In this document: piece after piece, positions 7,996-16,747 of the stretch | Layout of the letters: each line of letters starts with the position of its first letter | Position numbering within the stretch: position 1 is the stretch's first letter | Origin: PFJX01 sp964393825 | GTDB taxonomy: Bacteria; Pseudomonadota; Gammaproteobacteria; Burkholderiales; Thiobacillaceae | Reading direction: 5' to 3' | NCBI GenBank assembly: GCA_964393825.1 | Contig: CAYMUY010000010.1 | Span: forward strand, 1 to 64,000 | DNA length: 64,000 nt | Translations under genes and position numbers: made by a program | The notes under the pieces: model-generated | Told to the model about the DNA's origin: nothing | The model's database searches: none | What the model saw: only the letters and a program-made list of their open reading frames with translations

Positions 7996-9615
7996 ATGCT
8001 GACCGCTTCCAACCTCACCATCCAGTTCGGCGCCAAGCCGCTGTTCGAGAACGTCAACGTCAAATTCGGCGACGGCAACCGCTATGGCCTGATTGGCGCC
8101 AACGGCTGCGGCAAATCGACGCTGATGAAAATCCTCGCCGGCGTGCTGGAGCCTTCCGCCGGCAACGTCTCGATCGACCCGCACGAGCGCATGGCCTTCC
8201 TGCGCCAGGATCAGTTCGCCTTCGAGGAGGTGCGCGTGCTCGACGTGGTATTGATGGGCCACGCCGAGATGTGGCGGGTGATGCAGGAGAAGGACGCCAT
8301 CTACATGAACGCGGAGGCGACCGAGGAGGACTACATGCACGCCGCCGAGCTGGAGACCCAGTTCGGCGAGATGGGCGGTTACGACGCCGAGGCGCGCGCC
8401 GGCGAGCTGCTGCTGGGCCTGGACATTCCTTCCGAAAAGCACCAGGGACCGATGCGCGAGGTGGCGCCGGGCTGGAAGCTGCGCGTGCTGCTGGCGCAGG
8501 TGCTGTTCGGCGAACCGGACATCCTGCTGCTCGACGAGCCGACCAACAACCTGGACATCAACACCATCCGCTGGCTGGAGAACGTGATCAACAATCGCAA
8601 CTCCACCATGATCATCATTTCGCACGACCGCCACTTCCTGAACCAGGTCTGCACCCACATGGCCGACCTGGATTACCAGACTCTCAAGGTCTATCCCGGC
8701 AATTACGACGACTTCATGGAAGCCGCCACCCAGGCGCGCGAACGCCAGAGCGCGGCCAACGCGCGAGCCAAGGACAAGATCGCCGACCTGCAGAACTTCG
8801 TGCGCCGCTTTTCCGCCAACGCCTCCAAGGCCAAGCAGGCCACCAGCCGCTTGAAGCTGATCGACAAGATCAAGCCGGAAGACATGAAGCCTTCCAGCCG
8901 CCAGTACCCCTGGATTCGTTTCGATTACGACGAGAAGGACAAACTGCACCGCCTGGCCTGCGAGGTGGAGGGCCTGAACTTCAGCTATGAAGCGTCGCAG
9001 CCGCTGCTGCGCAACCTCAGTTTCAACATCGCCGCCGGCGATCGGATCGCCATCATCGGCGAAAACGGGGTCGGCAAGACCACGCTGCTGAAACTGCTGG
9101 TGGGAGAACTGAGCGCGCAAAAGGGCACCCTGAAATGGACGGAGAAGGCCAAGCTGGGCTACTTCGCGCAGGACCATTCCGCCGATTTCGATTCCGACCA
9201 GCCGCTCACCGAATGGATCACCGAATGGGTACGCGCCGGCGGTTACGACGGCAACGACGTGGAAACCCTGATCCGCGGCACCCTCGGCCGCCTGTTATTT
9301 TCCGGCGACGATGTGAAGAAGGCGGTGCGGGTGATTTCCGGCGGCGAACAGGGCCGCATGCTGTTCGGCAAGCTGATGCTGCTGCGCCGCAACGTGCTGC
9401 TGATGGACGAGCCGACCAACCACCTGGACATGGAATCCATCGAGGCCCTCAACACCGGCCTGGAAAAATTCCCCGGCACCCTGGTGTTCGTCTCGCACGA
9501 CCGCGAATTCGTCTCCTCGCTGGCCAACAAGATCATCGAGCTCAAGCTCGATGGCAGCCATGTCATCTACGAGGGCGGCTACGAGGACTACCTGTCGAGC
9601 ATGGGCCTGGAATAG
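7996..9615 (+). CDS. ybiT: ABC-F family ATPase YbiT
   Basis: 539-residue soluble protein with two ABC ATPase domains and no membrane part, typical of ABC-F factors that act at the ribosomal E site. Walker A motifs are GANGCGKST and GENGVGKTT; Walker B regions are LLLDEPTNNLD and LLMDEPTNHLD. The first signature is the degenerate VAPGWKLR, the second is ISGGEQGRM. The combination with THMADLDYQTLKVYPGNYDDF in the linker region is diagnostic of the YbiT subgroup. YbiT is known as a translation-associated ABC-F protein; its precise stress is not settled. It is divergent from the SPOR gene and alone in its unit. Confidence 0.93.
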   Translation: MLTASNLTIQFGAKPLFENVNVKFGDGNRYGLIGANGCGKSTLMKILAGVLEPSAGNVSIDPHERMAFLRQDQFAFEEVRVLDVVLMGHAEMWRVMQEKDAIYMNAEATEEDYMHAAELETQFGEMGGYDAEARAGELLLGLDIPSEKHQGPMREVAPGWKLRVLLAQVLFGEPDILLLDEPTNNLDINTIRWLENVINNRNSTMIIISHDRHFLNQVCTHMADLDYQTLKVYPGNYDDFMEAATQARERQSAANARAKDKIADLQNFVRRFSANASKAKQATSRLKLIDKIKPEDMKPSSRQYPWIRFDYDEKDKLHRLACEVEGLNFSYEASQPLLRNLSFNIAAGDRIAIIGENGVGKTTLLKLLVGELSAQKGTLKWTEKAKLGYFAQDHSADFDSDQPLTEWITEWVRAGGYDGNDVETLIRGTLGRLLFSGDDVKKAVRVISGGEQGRMLFGKLMLLRRNVLLMDEPTNHLDMESIEALNTGLEKFPGTLVFVSHDREFVSSLANKIIELKLDGSHVIYEGGYEDYLSSMGLE

Positions 9616-9672
9616 GATCGCCTCCCAGCGCGCGAACACGCTCAAGTAATTCCGCCGCCGGCCGTAACTGAT

Positions 9673-9688
9673 CTGCCGCCGGCGGCAG
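9673..9688. repeat. 16-base GC palindrome after ybiT
   Basis: CTGCCGCCGGCGGCAG is perfectly self-complementary. It lies between ybiT and the next gene and has no T-run, so it may be a weak transcript end or an RNA-stabilising hairpin. The rest of 9616-9752 shows nothing further. Confidence 0.4.
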
Positions 9689-9752
9689 TCATCCGAACGA
9701 CCGGGCGGTACACTGCCCCGGCTTGTCCACCCCCTCTTGGAGGCGCCTCCTC

Positions 9753-10193
9753 ATGAATCTCCTGTCCCGCTCGCTGTTGCTGCTTGCCGTGCTGCCCCTG
9801 GCTGGCTGTCTCCAGGACACCGCGTCCTATTCCTTCCCCGAGAAGGATCACGCGATCACCCTGGTGCGCAATCAGACCTGGTTCTGGCAGGACACCGTCG
9901 ACCTCGAGGTGATCGTCATCCGCCTGCCGCACTGCAATGGCGGCATGAGCATCAAGGATGTGCCATTGAAGACCAATATCGGCTTCTACCAGGCGCCGGA
10001 CGAGTATCCGGAACCAATCTTCCTGCTCAAGAGTGGCAAGAGGGTGTTCGCGGTCAGCACCCAGTCCTGCCAGGCGCAGGCATTCAAGCAGGCCCCGGAG
10101 GATCTGGGCGTGAAACTGGGCGACTTCCGGGTGAAGGACGAGGTGTTCCAGTTCGTTCCGGCCACCCCCGGCGAGCAGCCCAAGCAAGAGTAA
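9753..10193 (+). CDS. Putative lipoprotein of unknown function
   Basis: 146 residues beginning MNLLSRSLLLLAVLPLAGC, a lipoprotein signal peptide with lipobox LAGC and lipidated Cys19. The residue after it is Leu, not Asp, so outer-membrane sorting is expected. The mature part has few features: a Trp-rich patch (NQTWFWQDTVDLEV) and two further Cys that could form a disulfide. I chose ATG 9753 over an upstream TTG at 9723 because GGAGG sits just ahead of it and the signal peptide then starts cleanly. ubiD follows after 6 bases, so the two are probably co-transcribed. I do not recognise the family. Confidence 0.8.
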   Translation: MNLLSRSLLLLAVLPLAGCLQDTASYSFPEKDHAITLVRNQTWFWQDTVDLEVIVIRLPHCNGGMSIKDVPLKTNIGFYQAPDEYPEPIFLLKSGKRVFAVSTQSCQAQAFKQAPEDLGVKLGDFRVKDEVFQFVPATPGEQPKQE

Positions 10194-10199
10194 TCCCCC

Positions 10200-11678
10200 A
10201 TGCGTTATGCCGACCTGCGCGATTTCATCGCGCAACTAGAAGCACGCGGCGAACTCAAGCGCATCCGCGCTGAAGTCGACCCGAACCTGGAGATGACCGA
10301 GATCGGCGACCGCGTGCTGCGTGCCGGCGGTCCCGCGCTGCTGTTCGAAAAACCGAAGGGTTCCGACATCCCGGTGCTCGCCAACCTGTTCGGCACGGTG
10401 AAGCGGGTGGCCCTGGGCATGGGCGAGGAAGACCCGGCGCGACTGCGCGAGATCGGCAAGCTGCTCGCCTACCTGAAGGAACCGGAGCCGCCACGCGGCC
10501 TGAAAGACGCCTGGGAAAAATGGCCAATTCTGAAGCAGGTGCTCAACATGTCGCCCAAGGAAGTCCGCTCGCCGGTCTGCCAGGAGGTGGTCTGGGAAGG
10601 CCAGGATGTCGACCTTTCGCGCCTGCCGATCCAGACCTGCTGGCCGGGCGACATTGGTCCGCTGCTGACCTGGGGCCTGGTCATCACAAAAGGCCCGCAC
10701 AAGCCGCGGCAGAACCTGGGCATCTACCGGCAACAGGTCATCGGGCCGAACAAGCTGATCATGCGCTGGCTGGCACATCGCGGCGGCGCCCTCGATTTCC
10801 GGGAGTTCCAGGCCGCCCATCCCGGCCAGCCGTTCCCGGTGTGTGTGGCCATCGGCACCGATCCGGCCACCATCCTGGGCGCGGTGACGCCGGTGCCGGA
10901 CTCGCTCTCCGAATACCAGTTCGCCGGCCTCCTGCGCGGCGCCAAGACCGAAGTCGCGAAGGCGCTGGGCTCCGACCTGCAAGTGCCGGCCTCGTCTGAA
11001 ATTGTCCTGGAAGGGGTCATTCACCCGGGCGAAACCGCCCTGGAAGGACCTTTCGGCGACCACACCGGCTATTACAACGAGCAGGAAACCTTCCCGGTGT
11101 TCACGGTCGAGCGCATCACCCTGCGCCGCGACGCGATCTACCACTCCACCTACACAGGCAAGCCGCCGGACGAGCCGGCCATCCTCGGCGTGGCGCTGAA
11201 CGAAGTGTTCGTGCCGCTGCTGCAGAAACAGTTTCCCGAGATCACCGACTTCTATCTGCCGCCGGAAGGCTGCTCCTACCGCATGGCGGTGGTGAGCATG
11301 AAGAAGCAATACCCCGGCCACGCCAAGCGGGTGATGTTCGGCGTCTGGAGCTTCCTGCGCCAGTTCATGTACACCAAGTTCATCCTCGTCACCGACGACG
11401 ACGTGAACGTGCGCGACTGGAATGACGTCATGTGGGCGCTCACCACCCGGGTCGACCCCGCGCGTGACACCCTGCTCGTGGAAAACACGCCGATCGACTA
11501 CCTGGATTTCGCGAGCCCGGTTTCCGGCCTGGGCAGCAAGATGGGGATCGACGCCACCAACAAGTGGCCGGGCGAGACCCAGCGGGAGTGGGGCACCCCG
11601 ATTCAGATGAGCGCGGCCGTGAAACAGAAAATCGATGCGCTCTGGCCCGAACTGGGCCTGGACGCCGGGACAAACTGA
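10200..11678 (+). CDS. ubiD: UbiD family decarboxylase
   Basis: 492 residues, the length of 3-octaprenyl-4-hydroxybenzoate carboxy-lyase, which uses prenylated FMN and removes the ring carboxylate in ubiquinone synthesis. N-terminal MRYADLRDFIAQLEARGELK, central NLGIYRQQVIGPNKLIMRW and DHTGYYNEQETFPVF, and C-terminal SPVSGLGSKMGIDATNKWPG are typical of true UbiD. The prFMN-producing partner UbiX is not in the window. UbiD relatives also decarboxylate other aromatic acids; the close match to the ubiquinone-type sequence favours the biosynthetic role. Confidence 0.93.
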   Translation: MRYADLRDFIAQLEARGELKRIRAEVDPNLEMTEIGDRVLRAGGPALLFEKPKGSDIPVLANLFGTVKRVALGMGEEDPARLREIGKLLAYLKEPEPPRGLKDAWEKWPILKQVLNMSPKEVRSPVCQEVVWEGQDVDLSRLPIQTCWPGDIGPLLTWGLVITKGPHKPRQNLGIYRQQVIGPNKLIMRWLAHRGGALDFREFQAAHPGQPFPVCVAIGTDPATILGAVTPVPDSLSEYQFAGLLRGAKTEVAKALGSDLQVPASSEIVLEGVIHPGETALEGPFGDHTGYYNEQETFPVFTVERITLRRDAIYHSTYTGKPPDEPAILGVALNEVFVPLLQKQFPEITDFYLPPEGCSYRMAVVSMKKQYPGHAKRVMFGVWSFLRQFMYTKFILVTDDDVNVRDWNDVMWALTTRVDPARDTLLVENTPIDYLDFASPVSGLGSKMGIDATNKWPGETQREWGTPIQMSAAVKQKIDALWPELGLDAGTN

Positions 11679-11848
11679 GCCGCCGCGCCTGATCGGCAGG
11701 GTCGCCCCGGCCGGGGCAGGAATCGTGCAGAATCACGCCAGCCATCAAACGATTTGGCTGGGAACACCAGTCTGGCGAAGATAATCGCGGCGCCGACCCA
11801 CGGTGGGAGCGTGCGCGTGCGGCCAGTCCCAGGACACGGAAATCCGAC

Positions 11849-12895
11849 ATGCAAGCCACGCAACTCTCACAATTCGTCCCCTTCAACGGTCTCTCCGAGG
11901 AAGCCCTGCACCTCGCCGTACAGGGCGGTCGCGCGCTGCATCTGGACAGCGGCCAGACGCTGTTCTCGCGCGGCGAGGAAGATCACGAAAGCTATTACCT
12001 GCTGACGGGGGAAGTCGCCCTGGATTCCGGTAGCGAGGAAGCGCCGCCCCTGATCATCCGGTCCGGCAGCGATGCCGCGCGCCATCCACTCGCCCGCCTC
12101 AAGCCGCGCAACTACACCTGCGTGGCGCGCACGCCCTGCGATCTGATCGTCTATGCCGACGACGCGCTCGACAGCCTGGTGGCGCGCGACCAGGCCACGT
12201 CCTACGAAGTCACGGAGTTCGAGGGCGACGATCCAAGCTGGCTGTTCGACCTGCTGCGCAACCCCTCCTTCAGCCGTGTCCCCCCCGGCAACCTGCACGC
12301 CCTGTTCGGCCGCTTCGAGCCGGTGTCGGTGGTGGCCGGCCAGGAAATCATCCGCCAGGGCGACAGCGGCGACTACTACTACCTGATACGCCAGGGCGAG
12401 GCCCAGGTCACGCGCTCGACCCAGGGTGCAAAACCCGTGCTGCTGGCGCGCCTGAGTGCGGGACAGGGATTCGGCGAGGAAGCGCTGATCTCCGGCGAGC
12501 CGCGCAACGCCAGTGTCGGCATGCTCAGCGACGGCCTGCTCATGCGTCTGGCCAGCAGCGAATTCCGCACCCTGTTGCAGGAACCGCTGGTGCATGAAGT
12601 GATGCCGGAAGAGGCGGCGGCGATGGTGCGCTGGCGAGGTGCCGTGCTGATCGACGTGCGCATGGAGGACGAATACCGGCAGGGCAGCCTCAAGGGCAGC
12701 CTTAACCTGCCGCTCTACCTGATGCGACTGCGCGCCAGATCGCTCGACCCCACGCGTCCCTACATCCTGTTTTGCCAGACGGGGCGCCGCAGCAGCACCG
12801 CCGCCTTTCTCCTGGCACAACGCGGATTCGATGCGCATGTGCTCGCCGGCGGCCTCGACGCCATGAATATTTTCAACCCGGCGAACATTAGTTGA
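11849..12895 (+). CDS. Tandem cNMP-binding and rhodanese fusion protein
   Basis: 348 residues without signal peptide. Two cyclic-nucleotide-binding-like modules come first: residues about 8-110 (degenerate) and about 133-255 (IRQGDSGDYYYLIRQGEAQV, GQGFGEEALISGEPRNASV). A rhodanese domain (about 258-340) follows, with an intact active-site loop CQTGRRS near residue 309. This resembles the Crp-like/rhodanese fusions in other proteobacteria. A likely role is a cytoplasmic sensor that moves or reads sulfane sulfur on ligand binding, but no function is proven. It lies 170 bases after ubiD; its stop codon lies within the regulatory site of the next gene. Confidence 0.8.
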   Translation: MQATQLSQFVPFNGLSEEALHLAVQGGRALHLDSGQTLFSRGEEDHESYYLLTGEVALDSGSEEAPPLIIRSGSDAARHPLARLKPRNYTCVARTPCDLIVYADDALDSLVARDQATSYEVTEFEGDDPSWLFDLLRNPSFSRVPPGNLHALFGRFEPVSVVAGQEIIRQGDSGDYYYLIRQGEAQVTRSTQGAKPVLLARLSAGQGFGEEALISGEPRNASVGMLSDGLLMRLASSEFRTLLQEPLVHEVMPEEAAAMVRWRGAVLIDVRMEDEYRQGSLKGSLNLPLYLMRLRARSLDPTRPYILFCQTGRRSSTAAFLLAQRGFDAHVLAGGLDAMNIFNPANIS

Positions 12896-12912
12896 TTATA
12901 ATACTCGGGTAT
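12888..12912 (+). promoter_or_regulatory. IscR type 1-like operator over a -10 element
   Basis: The 25 bases match 22 positions of the E. coli IscR type 1 consensus as I recall it. The left half TTAGTTGATTA compares with ATASYYGACTR; the right half TACTCGGGTAT compares with YAGTCRRSTAT; they are separated by an AT triplet. The site contains TATAAT (12897-12902), a plausible -10 box for the ankyrin gene, with no good -35. A bound [2Fe-2S]-IscR would be placed to block this promoter. No iscR gene lies in the window. Confidence 0.5.
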
Positions 12913-12933
12913 TAATCCTCCGGAGATCGAACC

Positions 12934-13521
12934 ATGTCCGCAGCCCTACACGCCGCCGCCCTTGCCGGCGACAGCGCCCAAGTCCGCAATCTTCTGTCCG
13001 CCGGCGCCCATCCCAACGAGACCGACGAGACCGGTGCCACCGCGCTGCATGTCGCCGCCTTTCAGGGCCATCTCGATGTGGTCACCGCCCTGATCGAGGC
13101 CGGTGCCGATGTCAACGCCAAGGACGCGAATAACTGGACGCCGATTTTCAAGGCCGCCTACAACCATGAACTCGATTGCGGCTTCGCCCCCGTGGTGCGG
13201 GCGCTGATCGACGCCGGCGCCGACGTCAACGCCACGATCTTCTTTGGCCTGACACCGCTGATGCTGGCGGCCGGCGGCGGCGAAGCGGAGGTCTGCGCGA
13301 CCCTGCTGGCGGCCGGCGCCGACGTAAAAACCGCCAATGAAGGCGGCATCACGGCGTTGATGATGGCCAAGGAGCGCTTCTACGTGGATGTCATCAATCT
13401 GCTCTACGAGGCGGAAGGACAGGTTCCGGAAACCGAAGGCGGCGCCTGCGCCAGCGGCGCCCGTAAAGGCCCGCCGCAGGATGGCGCGAAAGTCGTCAAC
13501 TTCATGCCGCGTCCGCACTGA
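12934..13521 (+). CDS. Ankyrin-repeat protein
   Basis: 195 residues, almost entirely about five ankyrin repeats (for example TALHVAAFQGHLDVVTALIE, AGADVNAKD, LTPLMLAAGGGEAEVCATLL) followed by a short polar tail with one Cys. No signal peptide, so a cytoplasmic protein-interaction scaffold. Ankyrin proteins next to peroxide-defence genes are known, such as AnkB with KatB in Pseudomonas; here oxyR is the convergent neighbour, 23 bases away. GGAG precedes the ATG by about 10 bases. The upstream IscR-like site hints at iron-sulfur or oxidative-stress control. Confidence 0.88.
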   Translation: MSAALHAAALAGDSAQVRNLLSAGAHPNETDETGATALHVAAFQGHLDVVTALIEAGADVNAKDANNWTPIFKAAYNHELDCGFAPVVRALIDAGADVNATIFFGLTPLMLAAGGGEAEVCATLLAAGADVKTANEGGITALMMAKERFYVDVINLLYEAEGQVPETEGGACASGARKGPPQDGAKVVNFMPRPH

Positions 13522-13544
13522 TCCGCCGCGCCGGCCGCCGGCGC

Positions 13545-14444
13545 CTACGCGATCGCCAATGTCCCGGGCGGCAACTGCGCCGCCAGCGTTGCCGCCAATT
13601 GCGCCATGGTATGGGCGAGTGGCGAACGACGACGCCAGACCAGACCGATGGTGCGCGCGGCCCCTGGCGCCGCCACCGGCTTCATGACCACCTGCTGGCT
13701 GCCGGGACCGACACTGGCCAGGGTGGGAATGAGGGTCACACCCAGGCCCATGGCCACCATCTGACGCAAGGTTTCCAGGCTGGTCGCGCGGATTTCCTCA
13801 CTCTTGATACCCTGCATGTGACAGGCGTCCAGCGCCTGGTCACGCAGGCAGTGCCCCTCTTCCAGCAGCAATAGTCCCGCCTCGGCGAGCGTCTCGATCG
13901 CCACTTCTTCGACCTTGGCCAGCGGGTGATCGGCTGGCACGGCGGCCAGGAAAGGCTCCACGAACAGCGGTACCACTTCCAGGTTCGCATCGCTGACCGG
14001 CAATGCCAGCAGACCGGCATCGAGCTGGCCCTCGGCCAGGTGCGCCAGCATGTGCGGTGTCATTTCCTCGCGCAGCAGCAAGCGCAGTTTCGGGTAAGCC
14101 GAGCGCACCTCGGTCAACACGTGAGGCAGGTAATACGGCCCCAGGGTAGGAATGACGCCAAAGTGGACCGTACGCTCCATGGGGTCCCTGGCATAACTGG
14201 CCAGTTCCCGGATGCGCCCCGCTTCCTCGACAATGCACCGCGCCGACTCGACGATCTCGCGCCCGATCGGCGTGGGGGTCACCCGTTTCAACGAACGATC
14301 GAACACGATCACGCCGAGAAAATCCTCAAGCTTTTTCAAGCCCGTGGACAGCGTCGACTGGCTGACGAAGCAGGCTTCGGCGGCCTGTCCGAAGTGACCG
14401 CAATCGGCCAGGGCGACCAGATAACGCAGTTCTTGCAGGGTCAT
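13545..14444 (-). CDS. oxyR: Hydrogen peroxide-sensing regulator OxyR
   Basis: 299-residue LysR-type activator. N-terminal winged helix-turn-helix (MTLQELRYLVALADCGHFGQ, then AAEACFVSQSTLSTGLKKLE) and a C-terminal sensor domain. The redox pair is at the same positions as in E. coli OxyR, Cys199 and Cys208, within EEGHCLRDQALDAC, and the following RATSLETLRQMVAMG is also OxyR-specific. Oxidation by peroxide forms the Cys199-Cys208 disulfide and activates catalase and peroxiredoxin genes. None of those targets is in the window; the adjacent ankyrin gene is a possible one. Confidence 0.95.
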   Translation of the reverse strand: MTLQELRYLVALADCGHFGQAAEACFVSQSTLSTGLKKLEDFLGVIVFDRSLKRVTPTPIGREIVESARCIVEEAGRIRELASYARDPMERTVHFGVIPTLGPYYLPHVLTEVRSAYPKLRLLLREEMTPHMLAHLAEGQLDAGLLALPVSDANLEVVPLFVEPFLAAVPADHPLAKVEEVAIETLAEAGLLLLEEGHCLRDQALDACHMQGIKSEEIRATSLETLRQMVAMGLGVTLIPTLASVGPGSQQVVMKPVAAPGAARTIGLVWRRRSPLAHTMAQLAATLAAQLPPGTLAIA

Positions 14445-14514
14445 GACGGGCTCGATTCAAAGAGGTGATGACCTGATTCTAGGCAATCCATCTCCTGAAT
14501 CACGTCGCGAAGGC

Positions 14515-14979
14515 TCAGGCGCCCCCCGCGTAACCGTTCTGGCGCCAGGCTTCGAACACGGCCACCGCGACGGCATTGGACAGATTCAGGCTGCGCTGGC
14601 CGGCCCGCATCGGCAAACGCACCCGCCTGGCCGGGTCGAATCCGGCCAGCAATTCCGGGGGCAGGCCGCGGGTTTCCGGGCCGAACACCAGGGCGTCACC
14701 CGCCTGCCAGGCGACATCGCCAAAAGGGCGCGAACCCTTCGTCGTGAAAGCGAACAAGCGGTGCCCGGCAAGCGCCGTCGCCAGCGATGCCCAGTCGTCA
14801 TGGACCCGCAGTTCCGTGTACTCGTGGTAATCGAGCCCGGCGCGACGCAGATTCTTGTCCGACAGGTCGAAGCCCAGAGGCCGCACCAGATGCAGGCGGC
14901 AGCCGGTATTGGCGCTGAGGCGGATGACATTGCCGGTGTTGGGGGGAATTTCCGGCTGAACCAGGACGATTTCGAACAT
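14515..14979 (-). CDS. trmL: tRNA (cytidine/uridine-2'-O-)-methyltransferase TrmL
   Basis: 154-residue SPOUT methyltransferase that methylates the ribose of wobble base 34 in tRNA-Leu species, using S-adenosylmethionine bound in a C-terminal knot. The three motifs are clear: PPNTGNVIRLSANTG, LVFGPETRGLP and RSLNLSNAVAVAVFEAWRQ. Length equals that of E. coli TrmL/YibK. It diverges from mshE; its start is 5 bases from the -35 box of the msh promoter. Confidence 0.95.
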   Translation of the reverse strand: MFEIVLVQPEIPPNTGNVIRLSANTGCRLHLVRPLGFDLSDKNLRRAGLDYHEYTELRVHDDWASLATALAGHRLFAFTTKGSRPFGDVAWQAGDALVFGPETRGLPPELLAGFDPARRVRLPMRAGQRSLNLSNAVAVAVFEAWRQNGYAGGA

Positions 14980-14984
14980 ATAAC

Positions 14985-15013
14985 TTGAGACATAGGCTGT
15001 AAGTCGTTAATTT
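14985..15013 (+). promoter_or_regulatory. Sigma70-like promoter of the msh operon
   Basis: TTGAGA (14985-14990), 17 bases, TAATTT (15008-15013). Good match and exact spacing, about 30 bases before a strong GGAGG (15032-15036) and the mshE ATG. Confidence 0.65.
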
Positions 15014-15041
15014 ACGCGGGAATTTCTCCCTGGAGGCATTT

Positions 15042-16742
15042 ATGGCTCGCCCCGAGAAGATTCGTCTTGGCGATCTTCTGGTTCAACAGAAACTGCTCTC
15101 GCAAGAGCAACTTGCGGCCGCCCTGGACAAGCAGAAGGCCAGCGGTCGCAAACTGGGCAGGGTGCTGGTGGAAAACAGCTTCGTCACCGAAGAGGAGATC
15201 TCCGGGGCGATCGCCCGCCAGTTGAACATACCGCTGCTGGATCTGCGCAATGTCCACGTGCGCCCGGAAACCGTCCGCCTGCTGCCCGAGCAGCTGGCGC
15301 GCCGTTTCCGCGCGGTGGTGGTGGAGGCCCGGGGCGACCAGGTGCGGGTGGCGATGGCGGACCCGACCGATCTGTTTGCCTATGACGAGATCGTCAATCA
15401 CCTCAAGCGCGAAGTGACGGTCGCAGTCGCGAACGAGGGCTCGCTGGCCCAGTTCATCGACCTGACCTACCGGCGGTCGGAAGAAATCAGCGAGCTGGCG
15501 CGCAACCTCACGGAGGAACTGTCCGACGAGGTGATCGACTTCGGCGCCCTCGCCGCCACCCAGAATGCCGAGGAGGCACCGGTGGTACGCCTGCTGCAAT
15601 CGGTGTTCGAAGATGCGATCCAGGTACGCGCGTCCGACATCCATATCGAGCCACAGGAAAAGAGCCTGCAGATCCGCTTTCGCGTCGATGGCGTCCTCTC
15701 CGTCGCCACCGAGGCCGACCGCAAGATCGGCCCGGCGCTGATCCAGCGGCTGAAGCTGATGGGCGACCTCGACATCGCCGAGAAGCGCCTGCCGCAGGAC
15801 GGCCGTTTCCTGATCCGATTGAAGAAACGCGCCGTCGACGTCCGCATGTCCACGGTGCCGGTGCAGTTCGGCGAGTCCGCCGTGCTGCGTCTGCTCACCC
15901 ATGGCGGGGTCACCAGCCTCACCGACATGGGCATGCCGCCGGCGCAACTGGCACGTCTGCAGGCGCTGATCCACCGTCCGCACGGCCTCATCCTGGTCAC
16001 CGGCCCCACCGGCTCCGGCAAGACCACCACCCTCTACGCGGGTCTGGCCGACCTCAATACCCCGGAACGCAAGCTGCTGACCGTGGAAGACCCGGTGGAA
16101 TACCGTCTGCCCGGCATCAACCAGGTGCAGGTGAACGACAAGATCGACCTGACTTTCGCCCGCGCCCTGCGCGCCTTCCTGCGGCAGGATCCGGACGTGA
16201 TCCTGGTGGGCGAGATGCGCGATACGGAAACCGCGCTGATCGCGCTTCGCGCCGCGCTGACCGGCCACCTGGTGCTGTCCACCCTGCACACCAACGACGC
16301 GCCTTCCGCCGCCGCCCGCCTGCTCGACATGGGTGCACCGCCGTTCCTGCTCTCCACCAGCCTGGCCGGCGTGGTGGCGCAACGCCTGGTGCGCAAGCTG
16401 TGTCCGGTCTGCACGATGCCGGCCAGGCTCGACGTGAATGAACGCGTCTGGCTGAAAGCGGAACTGGCCGACGGCCTCGACGAGACACAGTTGAAACAGT
16501 CCCGGGGTTGCAGCCACTGCAACCACACCGGCTACCAGGGCCGCCAGGGCATCTACGAATTGCTGGAAATCAACGGCGAACTCGCCGGCCTGCTCAATCG
16601 CGGCGACACCAACGGCTTCCGTTCCGCCGCCCAGAAGCACCTGGCCGGCCAGACCCTGCGCGATGAGGCCCTGCGGCTGGTGCGCGAAGGTCTCACCAGC
16701 GTCGCAGAAGCAATGCGGGTCACGCATCAGGTGGACGAGTGA
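15042..16742 (+). CDS. mshE: MSHA pilus extension ATPase MshE
   Basis: 566-residue GspE/PilB-type hexameric ATPase that powers pilus assembly at the inner membrane. The N-terminus has two MshEN repeats (IRLGDLLVQQKLLSQEQLAA and KLGRVLVENSFVTEEEISGA), the known c-di-GMP-binding module of MshE. The C-terminal motor has Walker A GPTGSGKTTT (about 321-330), Asp and His boxes, Walker B ILVGEMRD, and the zinc tetracysteine CPVC (about 453) and CSHC (about 489). It is the first gene of the locus, behind its own promoter and a strong Shine-Dalgarno. It links pilus production to c-di-GMP; a c-di-GMP enzyme is encoded at 5225-7387. Confidence 0.95.
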   Translation: MARPEKIRLGDLLVQQKLLSQEQLAAALDKQKASGRKLGRVLVENSFVTEEEISGAIARQLNIPLLDLRNVHVRPETVRLLPEQLARRFRAVVVEARGDQVRVAMADPTDLFAYDEIVNHLKREVTVAVANEGSLAQFIDLTYRRSEEISELARNLTEELSDEVIDFGALAATQNAEEAPVVRLLQSVFEDAIQVRASDIHIEPQEKSLQIRFRVDGVLSVATEADRKIGPALIQRLKLMGDLDIAEKRLPQDGRFLIRLKKRAVDVRMSTVPVQFGESAVLRLLTHGGVTSLTDMGMPPAQLARLQALIHRPHGLILVTGPTGSGKTTTLYAGLADLNTPERKLLTVEDPVEYRLPGINQVQVNDKIDLTFARALRAFLRQDPDVILVGEMRDTETALIALRAALTGHLVLSTLHTNDAPSAAARLLDMGAPPFLLSTSLAGVVAQRLVRKLCPVCTMPARLDVNERVWLKAELADGLDETQLKQSRGCSHCNHTGYQGRQGIYELLEINGELAGLLNRGDTNGFRSAAQKHLAGQTLRDEALRLVREGLTSVAEAMRVTHQVDE

Positions 16743-16747
16743 TGAAT

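Noticed and set aside
8446..8500. Missing LSGGQ signature in the first ATPase domain of YbiT taken as a defect
   Set aside because: VAPGWKLR at this place is typical of YbiT proteins, including that of E. coli as I recall it, so it is a family trait.
14980..15041. A c-di-GMP (GEMM) riboswitch before mshE
   Set aside because: The short leader lacks the conserved GEMM sequences; c-di-GMP control is more likely through the MshE protein.
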